Shown here piece after piece: positions 16,142 to 24,142 of a stretch of DNA of 32,700 nt (its first letter is position 1; each line of letters begins with the position of its first letter). The DNA comes from Phycisphaerae bacterium. GTDB lineage: Bacteria; Planctomycetota; Phycisphaerae; UBA1845. The stretch covers positions 1 to 32,700 of the forward strand of contig JAGVHG010000134.1 of assembly GCA_020056715.1 (NCBI GenBank). The letters run 5' to 3'. Below the pieces are notes generated by a model. The model was not told where the DNA came from and ran no database searches. It saw nothing but the letters and a program-made list of their open reading frames with translations. Both the position numbers and the translations under genes were made by a program.

Positions 16142-16449
16142 TCTATGCCGTCAAACTCTACTTGCTCGCTGCATTCCGTCTAGGCTATTCGGATCGATTT
16201 CAGGCTATCCGCGAGCGTAATGCAATACGCGGCATCCTTGGTTCGCTTCAACGGGGTCGTGACTACGAAGGCGTAATTTTGCTCGCTTCGGCTTTCATCG
16301 TCGCACTGCGTGGGTTTGGAACGAAATGATGATTACCGCGAGTAGGGGTGGGTTTAAGTCTCAAGGCTTCCAGTCGCTGAGAGTTTGCTGGCGATGGAGA
16401 TTCCGGTATACCTTACAGCCGCCGCGCCGGCGTCACTCTGGACGTAAGT
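16142..16449. other. Non-coding stretch between MFS gene and tRNA-Arg fragment
   Basis: About 308 bases without a supportable gene. Short frames are open on the plus strand (16096-16329, 16326-16649) but have no recognisable protein pattern and no ribosome site. On the minus strand this is the sequence that replaces the 3' half of the tRNA-Arg. I looked for a displaced 3' tRNA half and for group I intron core sequences and saw neither. Confidence 0.5.
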
Positions 16450-16488
16450 TTAGAAATCCGATGCTCTATCCACCTGAGCTACCGGCGC
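16450..16488 (-). pseudogene. 5' half of a tRNA-Arg(TCT)
   Basis: Read on the minus strand, bases 16488 to 16450 give acceptor GCGCCGG, TA, D arm GCTCAGGTGGATAGAGC, anticodon 5' stem TCGGA and loop TTTCTAA with anticodon TCT. The complementary 3' anticodon stem is missing: ACTTA appears where TCCGA is expected, and no T arm follows. CCGGCGC, which could pair with the acceptor, lies about 20 bases on, too close for a complete T arm. It is a truncated tRNA, possibly an old integration or deletion scar at the anticodon loop. The stop codon of the glycosyltransferase is formed by this loop. Confidence 0.7.
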
Positions 16489-17646
16489 TGCGTGGTCTTG
16501 CAACAGTCTCGTATACAGGCCCTCAAGGCTCTCGACCATATTGTGCCAATCGAACGCCGTCCGGCAAAGCTCCCGCCCGCGACGGCCCATATTCCGCCGA
16601 AGCTCGGCGTCCCCGGCCAGCCGCACCAAGGCATCGGAGAGACCGCTGATATCCCCGAAACGGACCACAATCCCCGTCTCTCCCGGCCGAACCACCTCCG
16701 GGGCGCCGTCGTTATCGAAGCTCACAGCCGGGACCTCGGTCAGCAGCCCTTGTACGACCGCCCTCGGTAAGCCCTCCCAGCGTGAGGCGTGCAGGATGAT
16801 GTCGAACCCGTTGATAATAGACGACACCTCATCCGGACGAACCAAACCGAGCAACCGTACGCGGTCACGCAGCCCCATCATCTTCAACCGCTGCTCGTAA
16901 CGCGCACGATAGGCCCCATCCCCGACCCAGACGAACCGTAATCTCGGCTCGCGCTTCACGGCCGACCCCATGGCGGCCATGATTTCCTCGTAGCCCTTGT
17001 TCGCAAAAAGCCGCGCGATCGTCCCCACTATCACTTCGTTCTCATTAATGCCCCACTCCTTACGATGGCGACGCCGCATGTCGGCGTTGGGCAGAAAGTG
17101 GTCCGTCTCCATTCCGGAGCGGATGGTGACGAAGCGCTCTCGCGGCGCGATCCCGGCCTCGACCGCTTGATCGATCATCGCGTCGGCGACGGCGACGAAC
17201 TTCGTCGTCCATTGCGCCGCCTTCTTCTCCAGACACTTGTAGGTTATTTGCGTGATGCGGCTCTGCGTCCGGTTGAAGCTCATTCCGTGGATGGTGTGTA
17301 CGACGACCGGCACATCGGCCCTCGCCGCCGCCCAGCGACCAAGGATGCCGGCCTTGCTGCTGTGGGTATGCGCCACGTCCGGTCGAAGTTTCCGGAACAG
17401 GCGGCGCAGTTCCAGCGCCGCCCGCCAGTCGGAATGCGGTCGCACGGCCCGCCGCAACGCTTCAACGCGGACCAACGCGCAGCCTGCGGCCTCGGCCTTG
17501 TCCCACAACGACCCCTCCGGGCCGGTCTCCGATCCGGCGATCAATGTCACCTCATGTCCGCATTCGGCGAGACCCCGGCAAGTAAGAACAGTGTTCTCCT
17601 GTGCACCGCCGATGATGAGACGGGTGATGATGTGGCAAATCCGCAT
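16450..17646 (-). CDS. Glycosyltransferase family 4
   Basis: A 398-residue GT-B fold glycosyltransferase. The N-terminal acceptor domain begins MRICHIITRLIIGGAQENTV (glycine-rich GGAQ loop) and has DVAHTHSSKAGILGRWAAA near residue 90. The C-terminal donor domain has VGTIARLFANKGYEEIM near 206 and the family 4 motif HASRWEGLPRAVVQGLLTEVPAV near 285 (EGLP...E pattern), which binds the nucleotide-sugar. It probably acts at the cytoplasmic membrane face in envelope polysaccharide or glycolipid synthesis; the sugar is unknown. The last twelve residues (APVAQVDRASDF) are the translation of the tRNA-Arg 5' half, so the natural C-terminus has been lost or replaced. Upstream lie heptad repeats; no Shine-Dalgarno is clear at ATG 17646. 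Confidence 0.9.
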   Translation of the reverse strand: MRICHIITRLIIGGAQENTVLTCRGLAECGHEVTLIAGSETGPEGSLWDKAEAAGCALVRVEALRRAVRPHSDWRAALELRRLFRKLRPDVAHTHSSKAGILGRWAAARADVPVVVHTIHGMSFNRTQSRITQITYKCLEKKAAQWTTKFVAVADAMIDQAVEAGIAPRERFVTIRSGMETDHFLPNADMRRRHRKEWGINENEVIVGTIARLFANKGYEEIMAAMGSAVKREPRLRFVWVGDGAYRARYEQRLKMMGLRDRVRLLGLVRPDEVSSIINGFDIILHASRWEGLPRAVVQGLLTEVPAVSFDNDGAPEVVRPGETGIVVRFGDISGLSDALVRLAGDAELRRNMGRRGRELCRTAFDWHNMVESLEGLYTRLLQDHAAPVAQVDRASDF

Positions 17647-17651
17647 AAGAT

Positions 17652-17757
17652 GAATTACGAATTACGAGTTACGAGTTACGAGTTACGAAAGTCGAATCGA
17701 TTCCGCGCCCTTGTTTTCATTCATCTTTCCGCATTCCTCATTCAGCATTCGACATTT
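17652..17757. repeat. ATTACGA heptads and GAATGCG-type heptads between truA and the glycosyltransferase
   Basis: Bases 17652-17688 are five tandem heptads of the ATTACGA/GTTACGA type. Bases 17723-17757 are CATTC-type heptads (TTCCGCATTCCTCATTCAGC). The second array contains the truA stop codon (17738-17740) and its last six codons. This 90-bp gap has no other content. Confidence 0.75.
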
Positions 17758-18556
17758 GATCCACATCGCTTCTGGTATTTACTTCAGGCGAAAGCAACTC
17801 CGGCGGATACCTCACCCACTGCAAGCACAAACCCCTCGCCGGTGCGGTCGGGCCGGCATTCGCCCGGTCGGTACTCTTCAGGATATCCGAAACGCGATCC
17901 GGTTCCCACAAACCGCGTCCGACGTTGAGCAATGTACCGACCATCGTTCGCACTTGCTTGTAGAGGAACCCCGTGCCCTCTACGTCGATACGAATCTCAT
18001 CGAGGTGTCGTTCGATATCGCAGCGCAGGACTTTTCGGACGGTGGTCTCGCGGTGGCCACCCTTAGAGGCCATGGCCGCAAAGTCTTGCTCCCCGAGGAA
18101 ATGCCTTCCCCCCGCCCGCATACCCTCCACGTCCAGCGGTATCCAGAAATGGTACGTATACCGTTGTGTAAAGTGCTCGACAGGCCGGCCTTGTGTATTG
18201 TGAATGCGGTAGCGATAGAGCTTGCTGATTGCGCTGCGGGTGGCGTGAAAATGCGGATGGACATCGCGCAACGCGATCAGGGACAGGTCTTTGGGCAGCC
18301 GCGAGCCGATCGAATGGCGTAGCCGCTCCGCATCCAATTCGCAAGTGGTGACAAAGCTGCTCACATGGCCCGCGGCGTGAACCCCCGCGTCCGTCCGCCC
18401 GCTTCCCATCAAATTGACCGGATGCCGGACCACCCGTCGAAGCGCGTCTTCCATTACGTATTGCACCGTCCGTAGGTCGAGTTGGTTCTGCCATCCGTGA
18501 AACTCCGTCCCGTCGTAGGCTACCCATAGCGCGATGGTCCGTTCCACGCGAGCCAT
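17738..18556 (-). CDS. truA: tRNA pseudouridine(38-40) synthase
   Basis: A 272-residue TruA that isomerises uridines 38-40 in the anticodon arm of tRNAs. Seen motifs: ALWVAYDGTEFHGWQNQ near residue 10, TVQYVMEDALRRV, and the catalytic Asp in GSGRTDAGVHAAGHV near 53. FRYRI-type KLYRYRIHN follows near 112, and GTGFLYKQVRTMVGTLLNVG near 192 is the C-terminal RNA/Mg loop. I chose ATG 18556 (MARVERTIAL) over the upstream TTG 18583, because the family starts there. The C-terminal tail VNTRSDVDQMSNAE extends beyond the usual end. Its last codons (QMSNAE-stop) are encoded by a dispersed heptad repeat. It is divergent from the hbd gene, 73 bases away. Confidence 0.94.
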   Translation of the reverse strand: MARVERTIALWVAYDGTEFHGWQNQLDLRTVQYVMEDALRRVVRHPVNLMGSGRTDAGVHAAGHVSSFVTTCELDAERLRHSIGSRLPKDLSLIALRDVHPHFHATRSAISKLYRYRIHNTQGRPVEHFTQRYTYHFWIPLDVEGMRAGGRHFLGEQDFAAMASKGGHRETTVRKVLRCDIERHLDEIRIDVEGTGFLYKQVRTMVGTLLNVGRGLWEPDRVSDILKSTDRANAGPTAPARGLCLQWVRYPPELLSPEVNTRSDVDQMSNAE

Positions 18557-18593
18557 GCTACGCCGCGCGCCCCAGGGGGACAAGGCAGGTCTT

Positions 18594-18623
18594 TTGCAAG
18601 TGAAGCGAGATTGAGCCTAGAAT
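18594..18623 (+). promoter_or_regulatory. Promoter placed for a leaderless hbd transcript
   Basis: TTGCAA (18594-18599), 18 bases, then TAGAAT (18618-18623). Six bases later comes the ATG at 18630, and there is no Shine-Dalgarno sequence. The -10 to ATG spacing is the same as before tyrS. Confidence 0.55.
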
Positions 18624-18629
18624 GTCGTC

Positions 18630-19859
18630 ATGGGTTCGGAGATTCACCCCCAGACGATCGCCGTCATCGGGGCCGGGACGATGGGAGCGGGGATCGCCCA
18701 GGTTGCCGCTTCGCACGGCTGCTGGGTACACCTCATTGACATCAACCTTGAAGTATTGCAACGCGGCTTAGGCGGGATCAAGAAGAACCTCGACCGTCTG
18801 GTCGAAAAAGGCAAACTCTCCCTCGCCGACCGCGAGGCGGTGACGAGTCGGATTGAACCATCGGATGCGATCCGCGGGATCGAGAGGTCCGAACTCGTCA
18901 TCGAAGCGGTCATAGAAGACCTCGCGATCAAGCAAGGGATTTTTCGACAACTCGACACGACAACCCGGTCTGAAGCCGTGCTTGCGACCAACACCTCGTC
19001 GCTGTCGGTGAGCAAGATCGCCGAAGTTGTTCGTGATCCTTCACGCGTTGTGGGCATGCACTTTTTCAATCCCGCTCCGCTGATGCCTTTGGTAGAGGTG
19101 GTCGCGGGCCGGTTGAGCGATCGACGGGCGATTGACTTCGCTGTTGGGACGGCCAAGGCATGGGGAAAGACGCCGGTAGTGGCCAAGGACACCCCCGGCT
19201 TTATCGTCAATCGCGTGGCCCGTGGATATTATCTGGAGGCCTTGCGACTGTTAGGCGAAGGTGTCGCAGGTGTGGATGAAATTGACAACATCATGCGTGT
19301 CCACGGCGGATTCAAAATGGGCCCCTTCGAGCTGATGGACCTAGTGGGCCTGGACGTGAACCTGGCCGTGAGTACGTCGGTGTGGGAACAGATGAACAAG
19401 CATCCGCGCTTCACACCGCACGACATTCAGAAGAAGCTCGTTGTGGACGGCAATCTGGGTCGCAAGTCGGGACGCGGGTTCTATTTGTACGCCTATAAGC
19501 ACCCCCTGCCCGCGTACGTCGTCGATCGCAGAAGTTTTCAGCTTTCGCTCCTCCTGGGCGATGCGGTCCGAACGTTCGCGGAACGAGCCGGGACCGGCCG
19601 TGCCGGTATCACCGAGCAATATATCTTCTCTCGAATTATGAGCGCGATCCTGAACGAAGCCGGATACGCCTTCTGTGAGAACGTCGCCACGCGAGAGGAC
19701 ATCGACGTTGCGATGATCAAGGGAACGAATTACCCGAAAGGACCTCTGGCGTGGGCTGAGGAAATCGGTCATCGAACCGTACGCGGGTTGCTGCGGCGAC
19801 TGAATGAGAGTGCCGGCGACGGTCGGTACGAACCGGCGGCGGCGCTCGCCGAATGTTGA
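18630..19859 (+). CDS. 3-hydroxyacyl-CoA (3-hydroxybutyryl-CoA) dehydrogenase
   Basis: A 409-residue NAD(P)-dependent 3-hydroxyacyl-CoA dehydrogenase. Residues 9-35 form the Rossmann motif (IAVIGAGTMGAGIAQVAA). ATNTSSLSVSKIA near 117 and VVGMHFFNPAPLMPLVEVV near 136 hold the catalytic Ser and His. DTPGFIVNRVARGYYLEALRLL near 189 starts the first helical dimerisation domain, with GPFELMDLVGLDVN; a second, weaker copy of that domain follows (residues 300-400, PKGPLAWAEEIG). Two C-terminal domains and about 400 residues resemble PaaH-type enzymes rather than short Hbd. It acts in beta-oxidation or C4 metabolism. A thiolase stub lies just downstream, so a thiolase-dehydrogenase operon may once have existed. 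The stop codon is inside a dispersed heptad repeat. Confidence 0.93.
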   Translation: MGSEIHPQTIAVIGAGTMGAGIAQVAASHGCWVHLIDINLEVLQRGLGGIKKNLDRLVEKGKLSLADREAVTSRIEPSDAIRGIERSELVIEAVIEDLAIKQGIFRQLDTTTRSEAVLATNTSSLSVSKIAEVVRDPSRVVGMHFFNPAPLMPLVEVVAGRLSDRRAIDFAVGTAKAWGKTPVVAKDTPGFIVNRVARGYYLEALRLLGEGVAGVDEIDNIMRVHGGFKMGPFELMDLVGLDVNLAVSTSVWEQMNKHPRFTPHDIQKKLVVDGNLGRKSGRGFYLYAYKHPLPAYVVDRRSFQLSLLLGDAVRTFAERAGTGRAGITEQYIFSRIMSAILNEAGYAFCENVATREDIDVAMIKGTNYPKGPLAWAEEIGHRTVRGLLRRLNESAGDGRYEPAAALAEC

Positions 19860-19939
19860 ATGCGGAATGGTTGTCACTCCTTCGCGGCTCAGGGTGATCC
19901 GCCGAAGGCGGACTCATTCCGCATTCACCATTTTGTATT
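19851..19939. repeat. Second inverted pair of GAATGCG-type repeats
   Basis: The left arm TGAATGCGGAATGG (19857-19870) and right arm CATTCCGCATTCACCATTTT (19915-19934) flank a 44-base core that has its own TCCGCC-GAA-GGCGGA hairpin. The arrangement matches 375-465. The left arm supplies the hbd stop codon. Confidence 0.75.
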
Positions 19940-19958
19940 TTGTGCGTCTTTTACGCGA

Positions 19959-20033
19959 CGAACCGTAGTTATTGATGCCGTGCGGACCCCGGTTGGCAGG
20001 TACGCTGGCGCGCTCAGCGCTGTCCGCCCTGCT
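19959..20033 (+). pseudogene. N-terminal stub of an acetyl-CoA acetyltransferase (thiolase)
   Basis: About 25 codons, RTVVIDAVRTPVGRYAGALSAVRP, match the highly conserved thiolase N-terminus. The reading frame then loses similarity (HGRGVGQGV...) and stops at 20085-20087, and the active-site Cys region is absent. It follows hbd, the usual pathway partner. Adjacent dispersed repeats suggest that a deletion removed the rest. Confidence 0.7.
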
Positions 20034-20121
20034 GCTCATGGAAGAGGCGTCGGCCAGGGCGTAGCCACAATCTTTGAACGAATGTAGTACCAAAATGGCT
20101 TTCCCGTGCCGGGAGAGTTGC

Positions 20122-20164
20122 TATACTGTTCGAGGTAATCGGCCTTAACGGTGAGGCCGGTTTT
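20122..20164 (+). promoter_or_regulatory. Extended -10 promoter and leader hairpin of the transhydrogenase operon
   Basis: TGC-TATACT places an extended -10 at 20119-20127. A stem AATCGGCCT/AGGCCGGTT (20137-20145 with 20154-20162) follows immediately and ends in TTTT (20161-20164). This could act as a weak attenuator in a leader of about 110 bases before ATG 20245. A further small stem, CGGGT/ACCCG, lies next to the ribosome site. Confidence 0.45.
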
Positions 20165-20244
20165 GATCCGAAAGCACGTGTACCAGGTGCGGAACGCGTG
20201 CGGAACAGTTGTTCGTTGTGCGGGTTCATCCACCCGGAGACTAT

Positions 20245-21402
20245 ATGCGTATTGCCGTCCCCAAGGAGATCGTCGCCGGCGAACGGCGGGTGGCGCTGGT
20301 TCCGGAGACGTGTAAGAAGCTCATCAAGGGCGGTGCCGAGATCACCGTCGAAGCGGGTGCGGGACAGGCCGCGTATTTCGCGGACGAGGATTTCCGCACT
20401 GCGGGAGCGACGGTCGTCGCCGACGTGACCGCGCTGCTGGCTGAGGCCGACTTGGTGCTCAAAGTCCAGCCGCCGGTGGCGAATCCGTCCACCGGGCGTC
20501 ACGCGGTTGACCTACTCAAATCGGGATCGATTCTACTGACCACCCTCTACCCGACTCGCAACGTCGACGCCGTCCGTCGGCTCGCGTCACGAAACATCAC
20601 CGCCTTCGCTGCGGATTGCTTCCCACGGAGCACTCGCGCTCAGTCGATGGACGTGCTCTCGTCGATGGCCAACATCGGCGGATACAAGGGCGTCATCATC
20701 GCCGCCGATGAGCTTGCGAAATACTTCCCAATGTTCATGACCGCGGCCGGGACGGTGTTCGCGGCCAAGGTTTTCGTGATCGGAGCGGGCGTGGCCGGGT
20801 TACAGGCGATCGCGACGGCCAAGCGCCTTGGGGCTACTGTGGAAGCGACGGACACCCGGCCGGTGGTCAAGGAACAGGTCGAAAGCGTCGGAGGCAAATT
20901 CGTCGGCGTGCAAACCGGAGAGGCCGCACAGGATGAACGAGGATATGCCAAGGAACTATCGAAGGATTTCTACGAGAAACAGGCGGCGCTGATCGCGGAC
21001 CGGTGCGCGGCAAACGACGTGGTGATCACCACGGCCCTGATCGGCGGCGTCAAGGCACCCAAGCTCATCACCGAGGAGATGGTGAAGCGGATGAGGCCGG
21101 GGTCGGTCCTGGTGGACCTCGCGGCGGAGGGCGGCGGTAACTGTACGTTGAGCGAACCGGGGCGGACGGTCGAGAAATACGGGGTCAAGATTTGTGCGCC
21201 ATTGAACCTGCCGTCGGAAATGCCGCTCCATGCGAGTACGTTGTACTCGCGGAATTTGGCGGCGTTTGTGTCGGCGTTTTGGAAAGACAAGGCGTTCGTG
21301 CTCGACCTGAACGATGACATTCAGAAGGCGTCGGTCATCACTCACGGCGGGCAGGTCGTACACGAACCGACGAAGGCGGCGTTACAGCAGGCTGGAGCGT
21401 AG
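20245..21402 (+). CDS. pntA: Proton-translocating NAD(P) transhydrogenase, alpha subunit part 1 (NAD-binding)
   Basis: A 385-residue soluble domain I of transhydrogenase, which binds NAD(H) and exchanges hydride with NADP(H) on PntB. It belongs to the alanine-dehydrogenase/PntA-N family: MRIAVPKEIVAGERRVALVPETCKKL at the start. RAQSMDVLSSMANIGGYKGVIIAADEL near 133 and the Rossmann motif VFVIGAGVAGLQAIATAKRLGA near 173 follow. VLVDLAAEGGGNC near 290 is also characteristic. ATG 20245 has GGAG seven bases upstream. The upstream extension to 20209 is not supported. The membrane part of the alpha subunit is a separate gene (21452), the split seen in many bacteria such as Rhodospirillum. All three genes are contiguous. 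Confidence 0.94.
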   Translation: MRIAVPKEIVAGERRVALVPETCKKLIKGGAEITVEAGAGQAAYFADEDFRTAGATVVADVTALLAEADLVLKVQPPVANPSTGRHAVDLLKSGSILLTTLYPTRNVDAVRRLASRNITAFAADCFPRSTRAQSMDVLSSMANIGGYKGVIIAADELAKYFPMFMTAAGTVFAAKVFVIGAGVAGLQAIATAKRLGATVEATDTRPVVKEQVESVGGKFVGVQTGEAAQDERGYAKELSKDFYEKQAALIADRCAANDVVITTALIGGVKAPKLITEEMVKRMRPGSVLVDLAAEGGGNCTLSEPGRTVEKYGVKICAPLNLPSEMPLHASTLYSRNLAAFVSAFWKDKAFVLDLNDDIQKASVITHGGQVVHEPTKAALQQAGA

Positions 21403-21451
21403 AACCCACGCCCAAGCTGTGCTTGACCGTGCCACCTACAGGAGTGACGGT

Positions 21452-21748
21452 ATGCAACAGTTGGACCTATGGTCGATGTTGTTCGTCTTCATGCTCGCGA
21501 CCTTCATCGGGTTCGAGCTGATCCGTAACGTGTCGCGGCTGTTGCACACGCCGCTGATGTCCCTGACCAACGCCATCTCCGCGATCGCCGTGGTGGGGTC
21601 GATCATCATCGCGGGTGAGCAGAAAACCACCGCAACGACGGTGTTGGGGACGATCGCAGTGTTCGCCTCCATGACTAATATCATCAGCGGGTTCCTGCTG
21701 ACGGACCGCATGCTCAAGATGTTCAAGAAGCGGGAGCCGGGTAAGTGA
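21452..21748 (+). CDS. NAD(P) transhydrogenase, alpha subunit part 2 (membrane)
   Basis: A 98-residue membrane protein with three hydrophobic segments (about residues 8-25, 36-54 and 62-83), corresponding to the first helices of transhydrogenase domain II. The sequence FIGFELIRNVSRLLHTPLMSLTNAISAIAVVGSII is highly characteristic of PntAB. It forms part of the proton channel together with PntB. AGGAGTGACGGT precedes ATG 21452 at ideal spacing. The gene overlaps pntB by four bases (GTGA), so the two are translationally coupled. The open frame starting at 21314 is only a read-back into pntA. Confidence 0.93.
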   Translation: MQQLDLWSMLFVFMLATFIGFELIRNVSRLLHTPLMSLTNAISAIAVVGSIIIAGEQKTTATTVLGTIAVFASMTNIISGFLLTDRMLKMFKKREPGK

Positions 21749-23181
21749 ACGACAATTTCTACGAGCATTTAACCCAGTTTACGTACCTGGTCGCCACCGC
21801 GCTGTTCGTTTTTTCGCTGAAGTGGTTAAGCCATCCTAAGACTGCGCGGCGCGGGGTGCTCGCGGGCGTTTTGGCGATGACCGCCGCTATTGGCGGCACA
21901 TTCCTTCACTATGAGATCCGGCATGTTGTCGCGCAATCCGGCTTCTTCGACGCGTTGAAGTGGATCGGCATAGCGATCATCGCGGGAACGATTGTGGGCA
22001 TTCCCCTGGCGATGGTGCCGTTGACGGCGGTGCCGCAGCGGACGGCGCTTTCGCATTCATTCGGCGGGTTGGCGGCGGGGTTGGTGGGAACCGCGAAGTA
22101 CATGTTGTGGTATGGCGAGGGCGAAGGTGCGCTGACCAAGTTTCGCATGACCGCGATCATTATCGAGATCATCCTTGGATATCTCACGTTTACGGGGAGC
22201 TTGATGGCGTGCGGCAAGTTGCAGGAATGGATTCCGACGCGCCCCATTACGTACAAAAATCAGAATCTTATCAACCTGGCGTTGCTGGCGGTGGCGATCG
22301 GCGTGGGGGTGCTCATTGTTTTTAAGCCGATGCTGTGGTGGCTTTTTCCGATGGTCATTTTGTTTTCGCTGGCGTTCGGCGTGCTGCTCATTATCCCCAT
22401 AGGTGGTGCGGACATGCCCACCGTGATATCGCTATTAAACGCCTATGCGGGACTGTCGGCCGTAGCGATGGGTTTCGTCCTCGAGAATAAGCTCCTGATT
22501 ACCGCCGGGGCGTTGGACGGGTCGTCGGGGTTCATTCTTTCGGTCATCATGTGCCGGGCGATGAACCGTTCATTTACCAATGTACTGTTCGGTGCGTTCG
22601 GGCAAGTGAAGACGTCTGCGGCTGTCACCGAGCAGCGAAACGTGAAGAGCGCCACGGCCCAGGATGCGGCGCAGCTTCTGGAGACGGCCAATCTGGTGGT
22701 GGTCGTGCCGGGATATGGCATGGCCGTCGCCCAGGCCCAGCACCGTGTCCGCGAGCTTTACGATCAACTCACCAAGCGCGGGGTGGACGTGAAGTTCGCC
22801 ATCCATCCCGTCGCCGGTCGAATGCCGGGGCACATGAACGTTCTGCTCGCGGAGGCCGAAATCCCCTACGATAAGCTCATCGAGATGGATGAAATTAATT
22901 CGGAGATGCCGCGCGTGGACGTGGTGTTGGTGATCGGGGCTAACGACGTGGTCAACCCCGCCGCTAGGCATGACAAGGGCAGCCCGATTTTCGGTATGCC
23001 CATCATCGACGCCGACAAGGCCAAGACTTGTCTGGCGATTAAGCGCACTATGAACCCCGGTTTCGCGGGCATCGAAAACGAGCTGTACTACGCGGACAAC
23101 ACGTTGATGGTCTTCGGCGACGCGAAAGCGGTCGTGGGCAACATAGTCAAGGAACTCTCCGATCATGGCGGCATGCACTAA
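21745..23181 (+). CDS. pntB: NAD(P) transhydrogenase, beta subunit
   Basis: A 478-residue beta subunit with about nine membrane helices in residues 1-270 and the NADP(H)-binding domain III at the C-terminus. TALSHSFGGLAAGLVG near 97 and GGADMPTVISLLNAYAGLSAVAMGF near 221 are proton-channel segments. Domain III shows VVVVPGYGMAVAQAQHRVREL near 316, AIHPVAGRMPGHMNVLLAEA near 350 and VIGANDVVNPAA near 394. The complex couples proton entry to NADPH formation from NADH, feeding biosynthesis and redox defence. GTG 21745 overlaps the stop of the preceding subunit. The length is normal. Confidence 0.96.
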   Translation: MNDNFYEHLTQFTYLVATALFVFSLKWLSHPKTARRGVLAGVLAMTAAIGGTFLHYEIRHVVAQSGFFDALKWIGIAIIAGTIVGIPLAMVPLTAVPQRTALSHSFGGLAAGLVGTAKYMLWYGEGEGALTKFRMTAIIIEIILGYLTFTGSLMACGKLQEWIPTRPITYKNQNLINLALLAVAIGVGVLIVFKPMLWWLFPMVILFSLAFGVLLIIPIGGADMPTVISLLNAYAGLSAVAMGFVLENKLLITAGALDGSSGFILSVIMCRAMNRSFTNVLFGAFGQVKTSAAVTEQRNVKSATAQDAAQLLETANLVVVVPGYGMAVAQAQHRVRELYDQLTKRGVDVKFAIHPVAGRMPGHMNVLLAEAEIPYDKLIEMDEINSEMPRVDVVLVIGANDVVNPAARHDKGSPIFGMPIIDADKAKTCLAIKRTMNPGFAGIENELYYADNTLMVFGDAKAVVGNIVKELSDHGGMH

Positions 23182-23287
23182 GCGGTCCACGTTCCCATTG
23201 TGCCGAACGGTCCTCGACCCCGTCGTCGGCCACGCAGTGAATTCTCTCTCGAGGCATTGACTAGGTGCTCAACAGCTACTGCAATAA

Positions 23288-23962
<675 letters not shown>

Positions 23963-24083
23963 TCCGACCCTCCACCGAGACTGCGCCCACTGTCGCTGAC
24001 TTCCGTTATCGGCCAACCTCGTTAAGGCAAACTCGTCATTCACCCTCGTCCAGCAGCTCTGGATCGTGGGTTAAACTGGGCTA

Positions 24084-24112
24084 TTGACTTCGGGGATGCA
24101 GTGTGTTAAATT
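24084..24112 (+). promoter_or_regulatory. Sigma-70-type promoter of accA
   Basis: TTGACT (24084-24089), 17 bases, TAAATT (24107-24112). A start near 24119 would give a leader of about 24 bases before ATG 24143. Confidence 0.6.
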
Positions 24113-24142
24113 AGGGGTCATCGATTATGGGGTCGGAATCAC

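Noticed and set aside
16142-16488. Group I intron splitting the tRNA-Arg at the anticodon
   Set aside because: No intron core elements and no 3' tRNA half were found within the following 350 bases.
17652-17688. Tandem heptads considered as a CRISPR array
   Set aside because: Units are 7 bases with no spacers and no cas genes are present.
21314-21451. N-terminal extension of the membrane alpha subunit of transhydrogenase
   Set aside because: It lies inside pntA, and ATG 21452 has an ideal ribosome site and the family start.
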